A stretch of DNA of 64,000 nt from Bacillus weihaiensis (lineage in GTDB: Bacteria; Bacillota; Bacilli; Bacillales; Bacillaceae), in assembly GCF_001889165.1 (NCBI RefSeq), contig NZ_CP016020.1, positions 1,710,501 to 1,774,500 on the forward strand. Reading direction: 5' to 3'. Shown one piece after another: positions 18,265 through 27,005 of the stretch (position 1 is the stretch's first letter; the number at the start of each line of letters is the position of its first letter). The translations under genes were made by a program, and so were the position numbers. A model generated the notes under the pieces. That model did no database searches. It was given only the letters and a program-made list of their open reading frames with translations, and was not told the origin of the DNA.

Positions 18265-18519
18265 TTACCAGAAAAATAGACCGCCTAAAACAAGTCCTGT
18301 GATAAAGCCTAATCCAATTCCATAAGGTGCTCCGTATCCATATCCATAACCATAATATCCATAACCATACCCTCCACCTCTTTGAATTAGAGGTTGAATA
18401 TAAACTTTATCCTGTGTAACTCGACAGATTTTCCCTACATGATTACGTCCATGACGATCGGAAATACGGACAACTTTACCGTTGTATTTACAACAAAGCT
18501 GATAATAATGGTGTGACAT
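18265..18519 (-). CDS. yodI: Gly/Tyr-rich YodI-like protein, probable spore coat component
   Basis: 84 residues. The N-terminal half is a small beta domain (YNGKVVRISDRHGRNHVGKI, TQDKVYIQPL), followed by a repeated GYGYGYYGYG tract and a hydrophobic C-terminal tail (ITGLVLGGLFF). Size, position beside yodH and ctpA, and composition fit B. subtilis YodI, which is a sporulation gene. Tyr-rich tails are typical of cross-linked coat proteins. AGGAGGAGC precedes the ATG. The coat location is inference. Confidence 0.72.
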   Translation of the reverse strand: MSHHYYQLCCKYNGKVVRISDRHGRNHVGKICRVTQDKVYIQPLIQRGGGYGYGYYGYGYGYGAPYGIGLGFITGLVLGGLFFW

Positions 18520-18608
18520 GATAGCTCCTCCCTTCCCTTTACTCCTGATAGTTTATGTGAAGGTGTAAGAAAGGATTGTACGACTAACCTATCTATAAGA
18601 TTTCTTTT

Positions 18609-19310
18609 TTAAGATTTGTTTAAAATAAATACACGATACGATAATTTGTGTTTATACTCTTCTGATATTCGTTCGTGATCAGAAAGAACATTGAATGTTT
18701 CCTTAGGAATGTTTTCAGATAGAGAAAACTCAGTGATAGGCTCATTCTCAAAAGTGAAATCTTGAGGGGAAAGGATGGATTTCACTCTGAATTGATGTGT
18801 GAGGAACTTCTGAATCCATTCTCCTTCAGAAAGAATCGATGAAAAATGATAGAAGGAGGTTAATTTCTTCTTTTCATTTTTTGATAACTCTCCGATTTGG
18901 ATGAGTTCAATTGCGATAAGCAGACCGTCTTTAGTAAGAACTCTTCTTATCTCGGGTAATGTTTTTGCCAATGAGGTAAAAGATAAAACAGATTCACACA
19001 ACACACAATCAAAGGTTTCACTTTCAAATGTAGTTTTTTCGAGATTCTGAATGAAAAAGGGAACAGATAAGTTAGTTGATTTATTTCTCTTTAAGGCATG
19101 CTCAATCATTATAGGATTTTGATCAATACCAGTAACATTATAACCAAGCATGAATAGATAGTTAGCTGTTTGGCCAGTACCACAACCAGCATCAAGAATG
19201 TGAGAGGATATCGGAAGTCCTTCATGTTCTACAATTGACTTTGTCAGCGAAAGACCTCCAGGGTGTGCACCACCAATCCCTAAATACGAAAGCATCTCAA
19301 TATAATTCAC
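18609..19310 (-). CDS. yodH: Class I SAM-dependent methyltransferase (YodH-like)
   Basis: 233 residues from the GTG at 19310, which has GGAGGTGCTAGA upstream; a longer frame to 19373 would overlap the preceding gene. The Rossmann fold shows motif I LDAGCGTGQTA, motif post-I NVTGIDQNP, and motif II DCVLCESVLSF. The substrate cannot be told from sequence. Gene order (yodH-yodI) and length agree with B. subtilis YodH. It lies 53 bases after the small gene at 19364-19636 and may be co-transcribed with it. Confidence 0.82.
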   Translation of the reverse strand: MNYIEMLSYLGIGGAHPGGLSLTKSIVEHEGLPISSHILDAGCGTGQTANYLFMLGYNVTGIDQNPIMIEHALKRNKSTNLSVPFFIQNLEKTTFESETFDCVLCESVLSFTSLAKTLPEIRRVLTKDGLLIAIELIQIGELSKNEKKKLTSFYHFSSILSEGEWIQKFLTHQFRVKSILSPQDFTFENEPITEFSLSENIPKETFNVLSDHERISEEYKHKLSYRVFILNKS

Positions 19311-19363
19311 TCTAGCACCTCCAATACTCAACTTCATCTTATGAGAGAATTGAGAGCGTGTGC

Positions 19364-19636
19364 TTATATACATGTGAAGAGTTTGTAATCATTAAATAAT
19401 TTAGTTAATTTTGGATTAATGATTAAATATATTTCAGCTTTATAAATAGCCTGTAAAGATTCTTTCTCGTGAAAGTGTCGTACAAATTGATTTACTTGTT
19501 GATCTATATAATGAATAATTTGATTTTTATAGTAGAGACTTCGGTTTTGAACTTTACTGTCCACTTCTTTTATGAGTGACATAGCAAAATTTATCATATG
19601 AAAGTTTTGTTTGCCGATATAATCTTTTAGTTGCAT
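19364..19636 (-). CDS. hypothetical 90-residue protein upstream of yodH
   Basis: The ATG has an excellent AGGAGGG site. The protein is soluble and helical (KDYIGKQNFHMINFAMSLIK, then a Gln/Tyr-rich middle and an Ile/Leu-rich end) with one Cys next to the C-terminus. I do not recognise the family. Two palindromic sequences built on TTACAGTAA lie just upstream (19653-19695), suggesting regulated expression with yodH. Confidence 0.65.
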   Translation of the reverse strand: MQLKDYIGKQNFHMINFAMSLIKEVDSKVQNRSLYYKNQIIHYIDQQVNQFVRHFHEKESLQAIYKAEIYLIINPKLTKLFNDYKLFTCI

Positions 19637-19652
19637 AATAATCCCTCCTGCA

Positions 19653-19695
19653 TTTACATTACTGTAATAAACTTTACATTAATTTCACAGTAAAG
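19653..19695 (-). promoter_or_regulatory. candidate operator upstream of the 90-residue gene and yodH
   Basis: ATTACTGTAAT (19658-19668) is a perfect palindrome around one base, followed by TTTACA and TTTCACAGTAAA. Two related half-site pairs within 45 bases, directly before the ribosome binding site, suggest repressor binding. The regulator is unknown. Confidence 0.35.
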
Positions 19696-20061
19696 TATCG
19701 TCGTTTTTGTCGAAATACAAAATTGACCCCATATTCTTATTCTAAGCTGTTATAACAGTATTTATAGTTGGAGAAATGTCTATTATTCAAAAAATAGGCA
19801 GAAGAATAATGTCGAAATATTGTTATTATTACAATATGCAAGTGTTTACATTTTGTTGAAGGGAGGTTTCGTCCAATTGTCTCTAACCTTTACAAATAAA
19901 AATAATATTTTAAATGTAAAGGTTAGACCATGTATAAATTGAACCAATGCTAAGAACATAATGAAAGCTATAGATAACTTATTTACATTAATTGGGTACC
20001 TCCCCAGAATCTCGAATGTTTTAGTTACCACACTAAAAACAAAGATTGGAGGATGACCCCA

Positions 20062-20690
20062 ATGTCAATTATACGACAAGAAAGTCTATTTAACCTGCAA
20101 GATTCAGTTCAGCGTCTTAAGAATGATATGATGTTTCGTCTTGATTGTGGATTCCTGGTTTCTGACAACATTCCATTTAAAGCATCTTACTCACGAATGT
20201 TTACTCAACTAAGTGAATCATATGTTCCCTGAGTGTGTACAAGAAACTATTCTTCTACAAGCTATATCTGAAGGATTTGTTTCAAGATGATACCGTTGCG
20301 ATTGATCCCACTCATATTGAAGCAAGAGTTCGAGCTACAGTGAAAGAAAAGCAACCAAAAGCTAAAACGAAAAAACGCGGACGTAAATCAAAAGAAGAAC
20401 GTGAAAAGGGGCTTCAAGAAAAGTCTGAAAAGGAAGCAAGCCTCCTAATTTATGAAAAGTCGATAGAAGCACAATTAGATGTTTCTCTTGATGATTTACG
20501 CTGTTATATTGCCTCAGCTCGAAGCTTCTAAAAATGAAAAAAGATTTATAAGCAGAGAACGGCTGTTGAATGAGTTATTGCCTATTTAAAAGAATATTTC
20601 CAGTTGAAACAACTTTGTTATCGAACAGGAAAGCGAACGGAAGTACAATGATGAAATTGATCCATTTTTATAAATTGAAAAACTCATATT
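20062..20690 (+). pseudogene. decayed IS1182-family transposase
   Basis: Three fragments of one transposase remain. The first (from 20062) reads MSIIRQESLFNLQD, then jumps by internal deletion to RLKNDMMFRLDCGFLVSDN and stops at 20230. The second, in another frame (20235-20531), has IDPTHIEARVRA and KKRGRKSKEEREK with a truncated C-terminus. The third (about 20560-20690) retains AYLKEYFQLKQLCYRTGKRT after a stop. About half of the usual protein is missing. A perfect 13-bp inverted repeat at 19882-19927 (TCTAACCTTTACA) lies upstream and may be part of the element's end. Not functional. Confidence 0.88.
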
Positions 20691-20692
20691 TA

Positions 20693-20721
20693 TTGACGAT
20701 TTGAAGCAGCTTAGACATAAT
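20693..20721 (+). promoter_or_regulatory. sigma-A-like promoter of ctpA
   Basis: TTGACG (20693-20698), 17-bp spacer, CATAAT (20716-20721), about 30 bases before the start codon. It sits at the edge of the transposase remnant. Confidence 0.55.
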
Positions 20722-20753
20722 AAGGACATACATAAAGGTGGTGCAAATGTTCA

Positions 20754-22142
20754 GTGAAGTATAGCAAATTAGTTATTGCAGTCATTATTACTGCGATTAT
20801 CTCATCTGGAATTACATTCAATTTAGTTCAACAAAGGGAAACAATTGCGTTAAATGATGAAGATCCATTTTCTAAATTAAAATCCACGTATAGTATCTTA
20901 GAGAAAAATTATTATAAAGAAATTGACCAAGAAACATTAGTAGAAGGTGCTATTAAAGGAATGGTTGATTCTTTGGATGACCCGTATTCAGTTTATATGG
21001 ACGTTGAAGAAGCAAAAAGCTTTAATGAAAATGTTTCCTCATCCTTTGAAGGAATAGGGGCTGAAATACAGGAAAATAACGGTCAAATCATTGTTGTTTC
21101 CCCAATTAAAGGTTCACCTGCTGAAGAGGTAGGATTAAAACCTAAGGATGTAATCCTAAAAGTGGATGACCAATCGATTGATGGTTATTCTGTTACAGAA
21201 GCTGTTATGTTAATTAGAGGAGAAAAAGGCTCAAAAGTTAATCTTGTCATTAATCGAGCAGGTGTAGGTGAACTTGATTTTTCTATTGTAAGAGATACCA
21301 TCCCAATAGAAACTGTCTATTCTGAAGTGATCGAAAAAAATATTGGGAAGATTCAAATTACTAAATTTTCAGAAACAACTGGTGAAGAGCTAACAAATGC
21401 GTTGAATGAGCTGCGAAAGAAGGAAGTTTCAGGATTAGTAATTGATTTAAGACAAAATCCTGGTGGACTTTTAAACCAAGCAATCGGAATGTCTGATTTA
21501 TTCTTGGAAAAAGGAAAAAATATTCTTCAGGTAGAAAATAATTTAGGGGAAAAAGAAGTTTATAATGATGAAAACGACCTTGTTCTTGACCTCCCAATTA
21601 CAGTTCTAATTGATGAAGGTACAGCAAGTGCTGGTGAAATTATGGCAGCAGCATTGAACCAGTCAGCTGGAATCCCATTAGTAGGGGCAACGACGTTCGG
21701 TAAGGGAACGGTTCAAACGGCTAAATCCTTTGATGATCAAAGCTCTGTGAAATATACGACGGCAAAATGGTTGACTCCTGATGGATCTTGGATTCATGAA
21801 AAGGGTATTGAACCAACTGTTAAAGTAGAATTACCTGAATATGCTAATTTGCCGTTTATTAACCCCGATAATGTTCTTAAACAGGGTGATACAAATACGG
21901 AAGTAGATTCAGCGCAAAAAATGCTTAGTGCACTAGGATACAGTGATATACCTTTAAATGGAACGTTTGACGAAACTACTGAAGAAGTAGTTAAACAATT
22001 TCAAAAAGATGAAGAACTACCAGTAGATGGTCAAATTACAAAACAAACGACCATTACATTAATACAAAGAATTCAAGAAAAGCTAAAAGAAAATGATACA
22101 CAGTTAAAAAAGGCGATTGAAGTGCTAAAAGAAGGCATGTAA
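20754..22142 (+). CDS. ctpA: Carboxy-terminal processing protease CtpA (S41)
   Basis: 462 residues, as in B. subtilis CtpA (466). An N-terminal membrane anchor (about 5-22) places the enzyme outside. Then come a PDZ domain (about 95-175) with SPIKGSPAEEVGL, the S41 protease core with the catalytic Ser in EGTASAGEIMAA (Ser292) and Lys in FGKGTV (Lys317), and a C-terminal peptidoglycan-binding domain (about 385-450). The GTG start has AGGTGG rather far upstream. Downstream is a terminator shared with the convergent nitroreductase gene. Confidence 0.95.
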   Translation: MKYSKLVIAVIITAIISSGITFNLVQQRETIALNDEDPFSKLKSTYSILEKNYYKEIDQETLVEGAIKGMVDSLDDPYSVYMDVEEAKSFNENVSSSFEGIGAEIQENNGQIIVVSPIKGSPAEEVGLKPKDVILKVDDQSIDGYSVTEAVMLIRGEKGSKVNLVINRAGVGELDFSIVRDTIPIETVYSEVIEKNIGKIQITKFSETTGEELTNALNELRKKEVSGLVIDLRQNPGGLLNQAIGMSDLFLEKGKNILQVENNLGEKEVYNDENDLVLDLPITVLIDEGTASAGEIMAAALNQSAGIPLVGATTFGKGTVQTAKSFDDQSSVKYTTAKWLTPDGSWIHEKGIEPTVKVELPEYANLPFINPDNVLKQGDTNTEVDSAQKMLSALGYSDIPLNGTFDETTEEVVKQFQKDEELPVDGQITKQTTITLIQRIQEKLKENDTQLKKAIEVLKEGM

Positions 22143-22168
22143 ATAAAATAGGCCATTTACCATTAAGT

Positions 22169-22228
22169 AAAAAACCCGCACTATCCCATAAAACTCTTAA
22201 TAGGAGTTTTAAATAGTACGGGTTTTTG
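22169..22228. terminator. terminator after ctpA
   Basis: Long imperfect stem: AAAAACCCG ... ACTAT and ATAAAACTC / GGAGTTTT, closing with CGGGTTTTT. It suits both ctpA and the convergent gene. Confidence 0.85.
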
Positions 22229-22270
22229 CTTCTTTTTTTTTTATATATACCTAAACGATTTACTTTTAGT

Positions 22271-22894
22271 TTATAGCCATGTAGAGACTTTATCTAAACT
22301 TAATCGGTTACTCTTATGTGCTGGTTTAACAGCTTTCCCAATTGTTATTAACATAACTGGTACATACCGATCTTCAATTTGAAATTCTTTACTAAACTGG
22401 TCTTTGTTGAAACCACCAATTGCACACGTATCAAATCCCATTGCTTTGGCAGCTATCATGAATTGCATTGCTGCCAATGAAGAGTTAGAAAACGCAGCAT
22501 CTCTTGCAAATGTATTGTCCGTATATGCTCCGCTAATTTGTTTAGATAGATTTTCCTGAATTTCAGCTGTCATATAGCCAGCCTCTACTAATGGAGAATA
22601 GACAGCTTCTGTATTCTTATCTGCTTCAAGATCACCAAGAATAGCAATAACTGCAGAAGACTCTATAATTTGACTTTGGTTATAGGCAACAGGAAGTAAT
22701 TTTTGCTTAGATTCTTCACTATGAAATACGGTAAAATGCCAGTGTTGAAGGTTCCAGGCTGAAGGTGCTTGGGTTGTATATGAAAGGATTTCAGATAATT
22801 CTTCTTTTGAGATTTTCACACTAGGATCATAATTTCTTATTGATGTGCGTTCTTTCAATACTGTCATCATGTCTTCGGTGTAAGTAGTACTCAT
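22271..22894 (-). CDS. yodC: Nitroreductase family FMN oxidoreductase (YodC-like)
   Basis: 207 residues of the nitroreductase fold: FMN-binding ERTSIRNYDPS near residue 14, the TQAPSAWNLQHWHF block, and MGFDTCAIGGFN near the C-terminal FMN site. Such enzymes reduce quinones and nitro compounds with NAD(P)H. It is divergent from the YodB-type regulator, exactly as yodC/yodB in B. subtilis, where YodC belongs to the quinone/diamide response. AGGAGGAATTATTTAAA precedes the ATG. Confidence 0.9.
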   Translation of the reverse strand: MSTTYTEDMMTVLKERTSIRNYDPSVKISKEELSEILSYTTQAPSAWNLQHWHFTVFHSEESKQKLLPVAYNQSQIIESSAVIAILGDLEADKNTEAVYSPLVEAGYMTAEIQENLSKQISGAYTDNTFARDAAFSNSSLAAMQFMIAAKAMGFDTCAIGGFNKDQFSKEFQIEDRYVPVMLITIGKAVKPAHKSNRLSLDKVSTWL

Positions 22895-22947
22895 TTTAAA
22901 TAATTCCTCCTAAATATTTGTCAAACTAACCTGTATGATTTATACTA

Positions 22948-22966
22948 AAAGTAATAAACTTACTTT
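22948..22966. promoter_or_regulatory. candidate YodB operator between yodC and yodB
   Basis: Perfect inverted repeat AAAGTAA-TAAAC-TTACTTT in the divergent intergenic region, well placed to control both genes. Compare with the palindromic YodB sites of B. subtilis. Confidence 0.5.
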
Positions 22967-23044
22967 TTGTTAGTTGTTATCTAAGAACATACTAATAGAT
23001 ATGGTACAATGAGTCAAGAGATATGATATTAAGGAGTGATCACA

Positions 23045-23377
23045 GTGAAAATCAATCTTTGTCCCAAAATGGAATCAGCATTTAGACTTTTAGGTAAGCG
23101 ATGGATTGGGATTATCATTCATGTGTTATTAGACGGACCAAAACGATTTAAAGATTTATCAGAGATCATTCCTAGTATTAGTCAAAAGATGTTATCTGAA
23201 AGGCTAAAAGAACTGGAAAATGAAGGGTTGCTAGAACGAATTGTAATTGATGACACACCTGTAAAAGTAATTTATCAATTAACAAACAAAGGAGAGAGTC
23301 TAGAACCAGTTATGAAGGAAGTAGGAAAATGGGCAGATCAGTTTTGCTTACCTAGTGAGGAGAATGAAAATGCCTAG
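23045..23377 (+). CDS. yodB: HxlR/MarR-type redox-sensing repressor YodB
   Basis: 110 residues starting at the GTG with AAGGAG eight bases upstream. The N-terminal LCPKMESAFRLLGKRW places the conserved redox Cys at residue 5 (Cys6 in B. subtilis YodB), followed by the winged helix ISQKMLSERLKELENEG. A second Cys occurs near the end (QFCLPS), as in YodB. The protein represses yodC and related genes until quinones or disulfide stress oxidise it. Its stop codon overlaps the start of the next gene. Confidence 0.92.
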   Translation: MKINLCPKMESAFRLLGKRWIGIIIHVLLDGPKRFKDLSEIIPSISQKMLSERLKELENEGLLERIVIDDTPVKVIYQLTNKGESLEPVMKEVGKWADQFCLPSEENENA

Positions 23378-24104
23378 AACAGTTGTTGTAACAGGTGGAG
23401 CAAATGGAATAGGGAAAGAACTTTCAATTCAATATGCTCATAAAGGGTATAATGTGATCATTGCAGATATTGATGTCCAGGGGTTCGAAAAGATAAAGAC
23501 GGATGTTGATGAAGAACGAGTTTGTTTCATAAAAACAGATGTCTCAAAAATAAGCGATATAGAAAAGATGTTGAAATACGCTGTCTCTAAATTTGATTCA
23601 TTGGATATTCTCATAAATAATGCAGGGATATCAACATGGAAATCCCCATATGAATTGACGGTAGATGAGTGGGATGATGTGATACATACCAATTTAAGAA
23701 GTGTAATGTTCGCTTCAAGAGAAGCTGCAAAAATAATGAGAAAGAGTAAGTCGGGTGGAAAAATTATAAATATAGCTTCTACAAGAGCTACCATGTCAGA
23801 ACCAAATTCAGAAGCATATGCAGCAACTAAAGGTGGCATCCTAGCTCTCACACATGCTCTTGCAGCTTCCTTTAGTGAAGATAAGATTCAGGTTAACGCT
23901 ATTTCCCCAGGTTGGATAGAAACAGGTAGCTATGATCAATTACGCAAAAAAGACCATGATCAACATTTATCAAAAAGGGTAGGTAAGCCTTCAGATATAG
24001 CAAAAGCATGCTTTTACCTTTCTGATGAAGACAATGATTTTGTAACTGGGACAAATATCGTTGTCGACGGAGGAATGACACGAAAAATGATTTATGAGGA
24101 ATAA
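23370..24104 (+). CDS. Short-chain dehydrogenase/reductase
   Basis: 244 residues from ATG 23370, eight bases before the end of yodB, with GAGGAG upstream. Classical SDR features: cofactor motif TGGANGIGKE (10-20), ILINNAGIS, the catalytic Ser in INIASTRA and the YAATK pair (Tyr/Lys), and NAISPGWIETG. The acidic residue after beta-2 (ADIDVQG) favours NAD(H). The substrate is unknown. Overlap with yodB suggests it belongs to the same electrophile-response transcript; B. subtilis has no such gene there. Confidence 0.9.
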   Translation: MPRTVVVTGGANGIGKELSIQYAHKGYNVIIADIDVQGFEKIKTDVDEERVCFIKTDVSKISDIEKMLKYAVSKFDSLDILINNAGISTWKSPYELTVDEWDDVIHTNLRSVMFASREAAKIMRKSKSGGKIINIASTRATMSEPNSEAYAATKGGILALTHALAASFSEDKIQVNAISPGWIETGSYDQLRKKDHDQHLSKRVGKPSDIAKACFYLSDEDNDFVTGTNIVVDGGMTRKMIYEE

Positions 24105-24212
24105 ACCCAATAATTTCTACATGAATTACCTAGAATATAGGTATAAGCCCAAGCACTCCTCATCTTAAATGAATACTTAATAGTGTACGTAATAAATGAG
24201 GAGGTTAAATGT

Positions 24213-24434
24213 ATGAGACCTTATATGAGAAATGATTATCGTAGGCCCTACCCGGGAAGATTCTTTTTCGGTGGTCCTTTTATCGGTGGATTACTAGGTG
24301 GACTAGTAGGAAGTGCAGTTTTTAGACCAAGACCTTACTATCCATATGGCGGGTACCCTCCATATGGTGGATATCCACCATATGGATACGCACCTTATGG
24401 ATATAACCCTTACGGTGGTGGCTACCGTAATTAA
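24213..24434 (+). CDS. Gly/Tyr/Pro-rich coat-like protein
   Basis: 73 residues from an ATG with GAGGAGG upstream (the frame opens earlier at 24183). Arg/Tyr-rich start (MRPYMRNDYRRPYPG), a hydrophobic Gly-rich stretch (PFIGGLLGGLVGSAVF), then tandem PYGGYPP-type repeats. This resembles small spore coat or exosporium proteins of Bacillus. No catalytic features. Spore location is inferred from composition only. Confidence 0.65.
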   Translation: MRPYMRNDYRRPYPGRFFFGGPFIGGLLGGLVGSAVFRPRPYYPYGGYPPYGGYPPYGYAPYGYNPYGGGYRN

Positions 24435-24469
24435 TTCATGAATTCGTGACAAGATTATAATAGGCTAAA

Positions 24470-24589
24470 GAGGCTGGGACAGAAGTGCCTGGCACCTTAT
24501 CGTAACGACTATATGTACGCACTGATTTATCTAGTGCACACAATAGATTGTATCGGAGGGTGCCTGGCTCTTTGTTTTGTCCCAGCCGC
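24470..24589 (-). repeat. 120-bp dispersed element, copy B
   Basis: Same element as 13651-13770 in opposite orientation: outer ends GAGGCTGGGAC and GTCCCAGCCGC, with the GTGCCTGGCAC block and conserved core. It lies between convergent genes, where it may also end transcription. Confidence 0.9.
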
Positions 24590-24613
24590 TTGCTTTTTAT
24601 TAAAATAAAGACA

Positions 24614-25078
24614 TTATTCATTTGTCCGTTCATTTATCTGTATTTCAGATGTAGAGTATTGCTTTAATTTCAAGAATTGAATTTCGATGTGATCTCGGCC
24701 GGAAGATGCTTTAGCGCCTTTCTTCTTAACTGGCGAAGGTAGCATATATTCCGATTTTTCATGTTTCTTAGGGAAATTTTCAATAATCAGTTTGTAATTA
24801 GTATGATGGAGCTTTAATTCCTCCACGGTTTCGAACTTAGGTATGCGTACATAAACATAATCTTCGGTTTCAAAGATCGTTGGGTTTACCTTTTGATGAT
24901 CATCATTTGGAGGGTTAAGGATATGACCTTGGAAGGGAAAACCCTTTGAGAAATCATCACCAAATACCGATGACATCACATGTTGGATGTACGATTCGAC
25001 TTCTTGAGGCTGCATTTTGTTTACCTTCTTCGTAAAACCAAACTGATCAAATGGAAATTGTTTACTCCACTGGTCCAT
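24614..25078 (-). CDS. Hsp20-like protein, possible spore germination protein GerT relative
   Basis: About 154 residues. The N-terminal part has DQWSKQFPFDQFGFTKKVNK and MQPQEVESYIQHVMSSVFG, then a beta-rich region like an alpha-crystallin domain (FETEDYVYVRIPKF, HHTNYKLIIENFP). The C-terminal third lacks a clear I-x-I motif except EIQI near the end. The layout is reminiscent of the small-heat-shock-like GerT/CotP proteins of spores, but this is a weak match. The ATG at 25078 is preferred to the GTG at 25087, which falls in the ribosome binding site. Confidence 0.65.
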   Translation of the reverse strand: MDQWSKQFPFDQFGFTKKVNKMQPQEVESYIQHVMSSVFGDDFSKGFPFQGHILNPPNDDHQKVNPTIFETEDYVYVRIPKFETVEELKLHHTNYKLIIENFPKKHEKSEYMLPSPVKKKGAKASSGRDHIEIQFLKLKQYSTSEIQINERTNE

Positions 25079-25214
25079 TAAGTTCACTTCCTTTCGCTCC
25101 TAATTATTATATGCACCTAAAAAAGAAAGGGTTAGCGATAATGCATTTAGGTTGTAGGAAAACGAACCTTATGTTTATAATGGTGGTTAGGTAAGGTAAC
25201 TGAAAGAGGGGAAT

Positions 25215-26159
25215 ATGTTGAATAATAAAGAAAATAGTACCTATAAGAAAGGTATTTTATACACCGCTTCTTCGTATTTCCTATGGGGAATTCTCCCTCT
25301 TTATTGGAAATTAATTGGAAATGTAGCATCTGAAGAAATTCTAGCTCATCGAATATTTTGGTCTTTCATTTTTATGATCGTTATCCTAACAACTACTAGA
25401 GAAATCCTTAACATAAGAGTTGTTACCACTGAACTGTTGAAAAAACCAAAATTACTCCTTATGTTAATCATATCGTCAGTACTTATAAGTATTAATTGGT
25501 TTGTTTATATTTGGGCTGTGAACCATAATCAAATGATTGAGGCGAGCTTAGGATATTACATAAATCCTTTAATTAGTGTCCTTTTAGGACTAGTTTTCTT
25601 TAAAGAAAAAATAAATTTATTACAAAAAATCTCATTTATTATTGCAGCTTTAGGTGTCATCTATATGACCACCCGATATGGGGAAATACCATTAATCGCC
25701 ATAACATTAGCTGTTAGCTTTGGTTTATATGGACTAACGAAAAAAATAACAAAGTTAAGCTCAGCGATGGGTTTAACGCTTGAGACTCTGATGGTTACGC
25801 CGATAGCTATTTTTTATTTAGTATATTTAGGGCAAACTGGAAATATGGAATTTATGAATTTTAACCTTGAAACTAACTTGCTATTAATAGGTGCAGGTGC
25901 AGCAACTGCTATTCCATTATTGTTATTTGCAACTGGTGCACAGAAAATCCCTCTATACATGGTAGGAATTCTCCAATATATCGCACCAACTATTACACTG
26001 ATGATCGGGATTGTTATTTACAGCGAACCGTTTACTACTACTGAAGTAGTGACATTTTCATGTATTTGGAGTGCTTTGTTTTTATTTACCATGTCACATT
26101 CAAAGTTATATAAAAAAATAGAGCTTAAACATACTAAACGTAAGTCAATAGAGTTTTAA
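25215..26159 (+). CDS. yojE: EamA/RarD family transporter (YojE-like)
   Basis: 314 residues with about ten membrane helices and no soluble domain. The RarD signature is clear: YFLWGILPLYWKL near the start, EILAHRIFWSF, and LGYYINPLISVLLG and LQYIAPT at the two half-repeats. Substrates of this branch of the drug/metabolite transporter superfamily are mostly unknown. AGAGGGGAAT precedes the ATG. The next genes yojF and bshB2 follow as in B. subtilis. Confidence 0.9.
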   Translation: MLNNKENSTYKKGILYTASSYFLWGILPLYWKLIGNVASEEILAHRIFWSFIFMIVILTTTREILNIRVVTTELLKKPKLLLMLIISSVLISINWFVYIWAVNHNQMIEASLGYYINPLISVLLGLVFFKEKINLLQKISFIIAALGVIYMTTRYGEIPLIAITLAVSFGLYGLTKKITKLSSAMGLTLETLMVTPIAIFYLVYLGQTGNMEFMNFNLETNLLLIGAGAATAIPLLLFATGAQKIPLYMVGILQYIAPTITLMIGIVIYSEPFTTTEVVTFSCIWSALFLFTMSHSKLYKKIELKHTKRKSIEF

Positions 26160-26181
26160 TGATCGTGAAGGGGTATATTGA

Positions 26182-26442
26182 ATGAATGTAAATGAACTTC
26201 TTGAAGCCTATCGGACATTATGGAATAACAGAATGTTACCTGTTGAACAATCAGAATACCAAACATTAGAAGCGGCAATAAAAAAAGAACTACTTGATGA
26301 AATGACACATCCGAGAGTAAGGAAAAGTAAGGAAGAAAAATTAGAACTGTCTATTAAGAGAATAGAGGAATCAAGTCTTCCTAAAGAAACGAAGGAAGCA
26401 TTATGTAAACTACATGTTCATATAAAAGAAAAAGTAACATAG
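26182..26442 (+). CDS. hypothetical 86-residue helical protein
   Basis: The ATG has GAAGGGG upstream and starts 22 bases after the transporter gene, probably in the same transcript. The protein is soluble, highly charged and almost entirely helical (NVNELLEAYRTLWNNRMLPV, then a Lys/Glu-rich coiled-coil-like half). I do not recognise it; no equivalent comes to mind in the B. subtilis yojE-yojF interval. Confidence 0.65.
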   Translation: MNVNELLEAYRTLWNNRMLPVEQSEYQTLEAAIKKELLDEMTHPRVRKSKEEKLELSIKRIEESSLPKETKEALCKLHVHIKEKVT

Positions 26443-26637
26443 ATGATTGTTGCTTTATTTTTGAAATCTAGAACTTTATTATGACAGATTGTTTAGTGTG
26501 AAAGGATCTTTCCTAAAGATGGGTGACCAAGAATTATCCGCCCTAAAGGAGACTACTAGAGATGTCCATACAAGCATATGGCGTAAAGTAAACAATATTT
26601 CACACTGTTTATTGAATGAAAAAGGAGCGGGTCATTA

Positions 26638-26988
26638 ATGAAACCAATTATAAAAGATGACGTACAAGCTTATTTAGATCAATTTTTACAAAAAGATGTA
26701 TATGTCCATTTAGAAACAACTACTGGTTCATACTCAGCCCATAAAGATGAAAAAAACATGACAGTTGTGGCCTTCATTCGAAATACAAAGCTAAACTACC
26801 ATCAAGCTAAAATTACAGGATTTGGACCATTTCGAGTCGGGTTGAAGCTTGAAGAAGGATGGCTCTATGCAGAAGGTTTAACCGATTGGATCTTTAACAG
26901 TGATGGTCAGCTATTAATGGCAGGTCATAATTCAGAGGGACAATTAGCTATTGCCTTACAAATTAGCGAAAAACCATTTACTAATTAA
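26638..26988 (+). CDS. yojF: YojF family protein (DUF1806)
   Basis: 116 residues, the family length. Conserved blocks: LQKDVYVHLETTTGSYSAH, AFIRNTKLNY, GPFRVGLKLEEGWLYAEGLT. It is always linked to bshB2, as here (17 bases apart), so a role in or around bacillithiol metabolism is likely, but its biochemical function is unknown. AAGGAGCGGG precedes the start. Confidence 0.92.
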   Translation: MKPIIKDDVQAYLDQFLQKDVYVHLETTTGSYSAHKDEKNMTVVAFIRNTKLNYHQAKITGFGPFRVGLKLEEGWLYAEGLTDWIFNSDGQLLMAGHNSEGQLAIALQISEKPFTN

Positions 26989-27005
26989 TAAACCTGAGGA
27001 GACTT

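Noticed and set aside
19846-20031. 61-codon minus-strand ORF upstream of the transposase remnant
   Set aside because: No ribosome binding site, and it spans a perfect inverted repeat that is more likely an element end.
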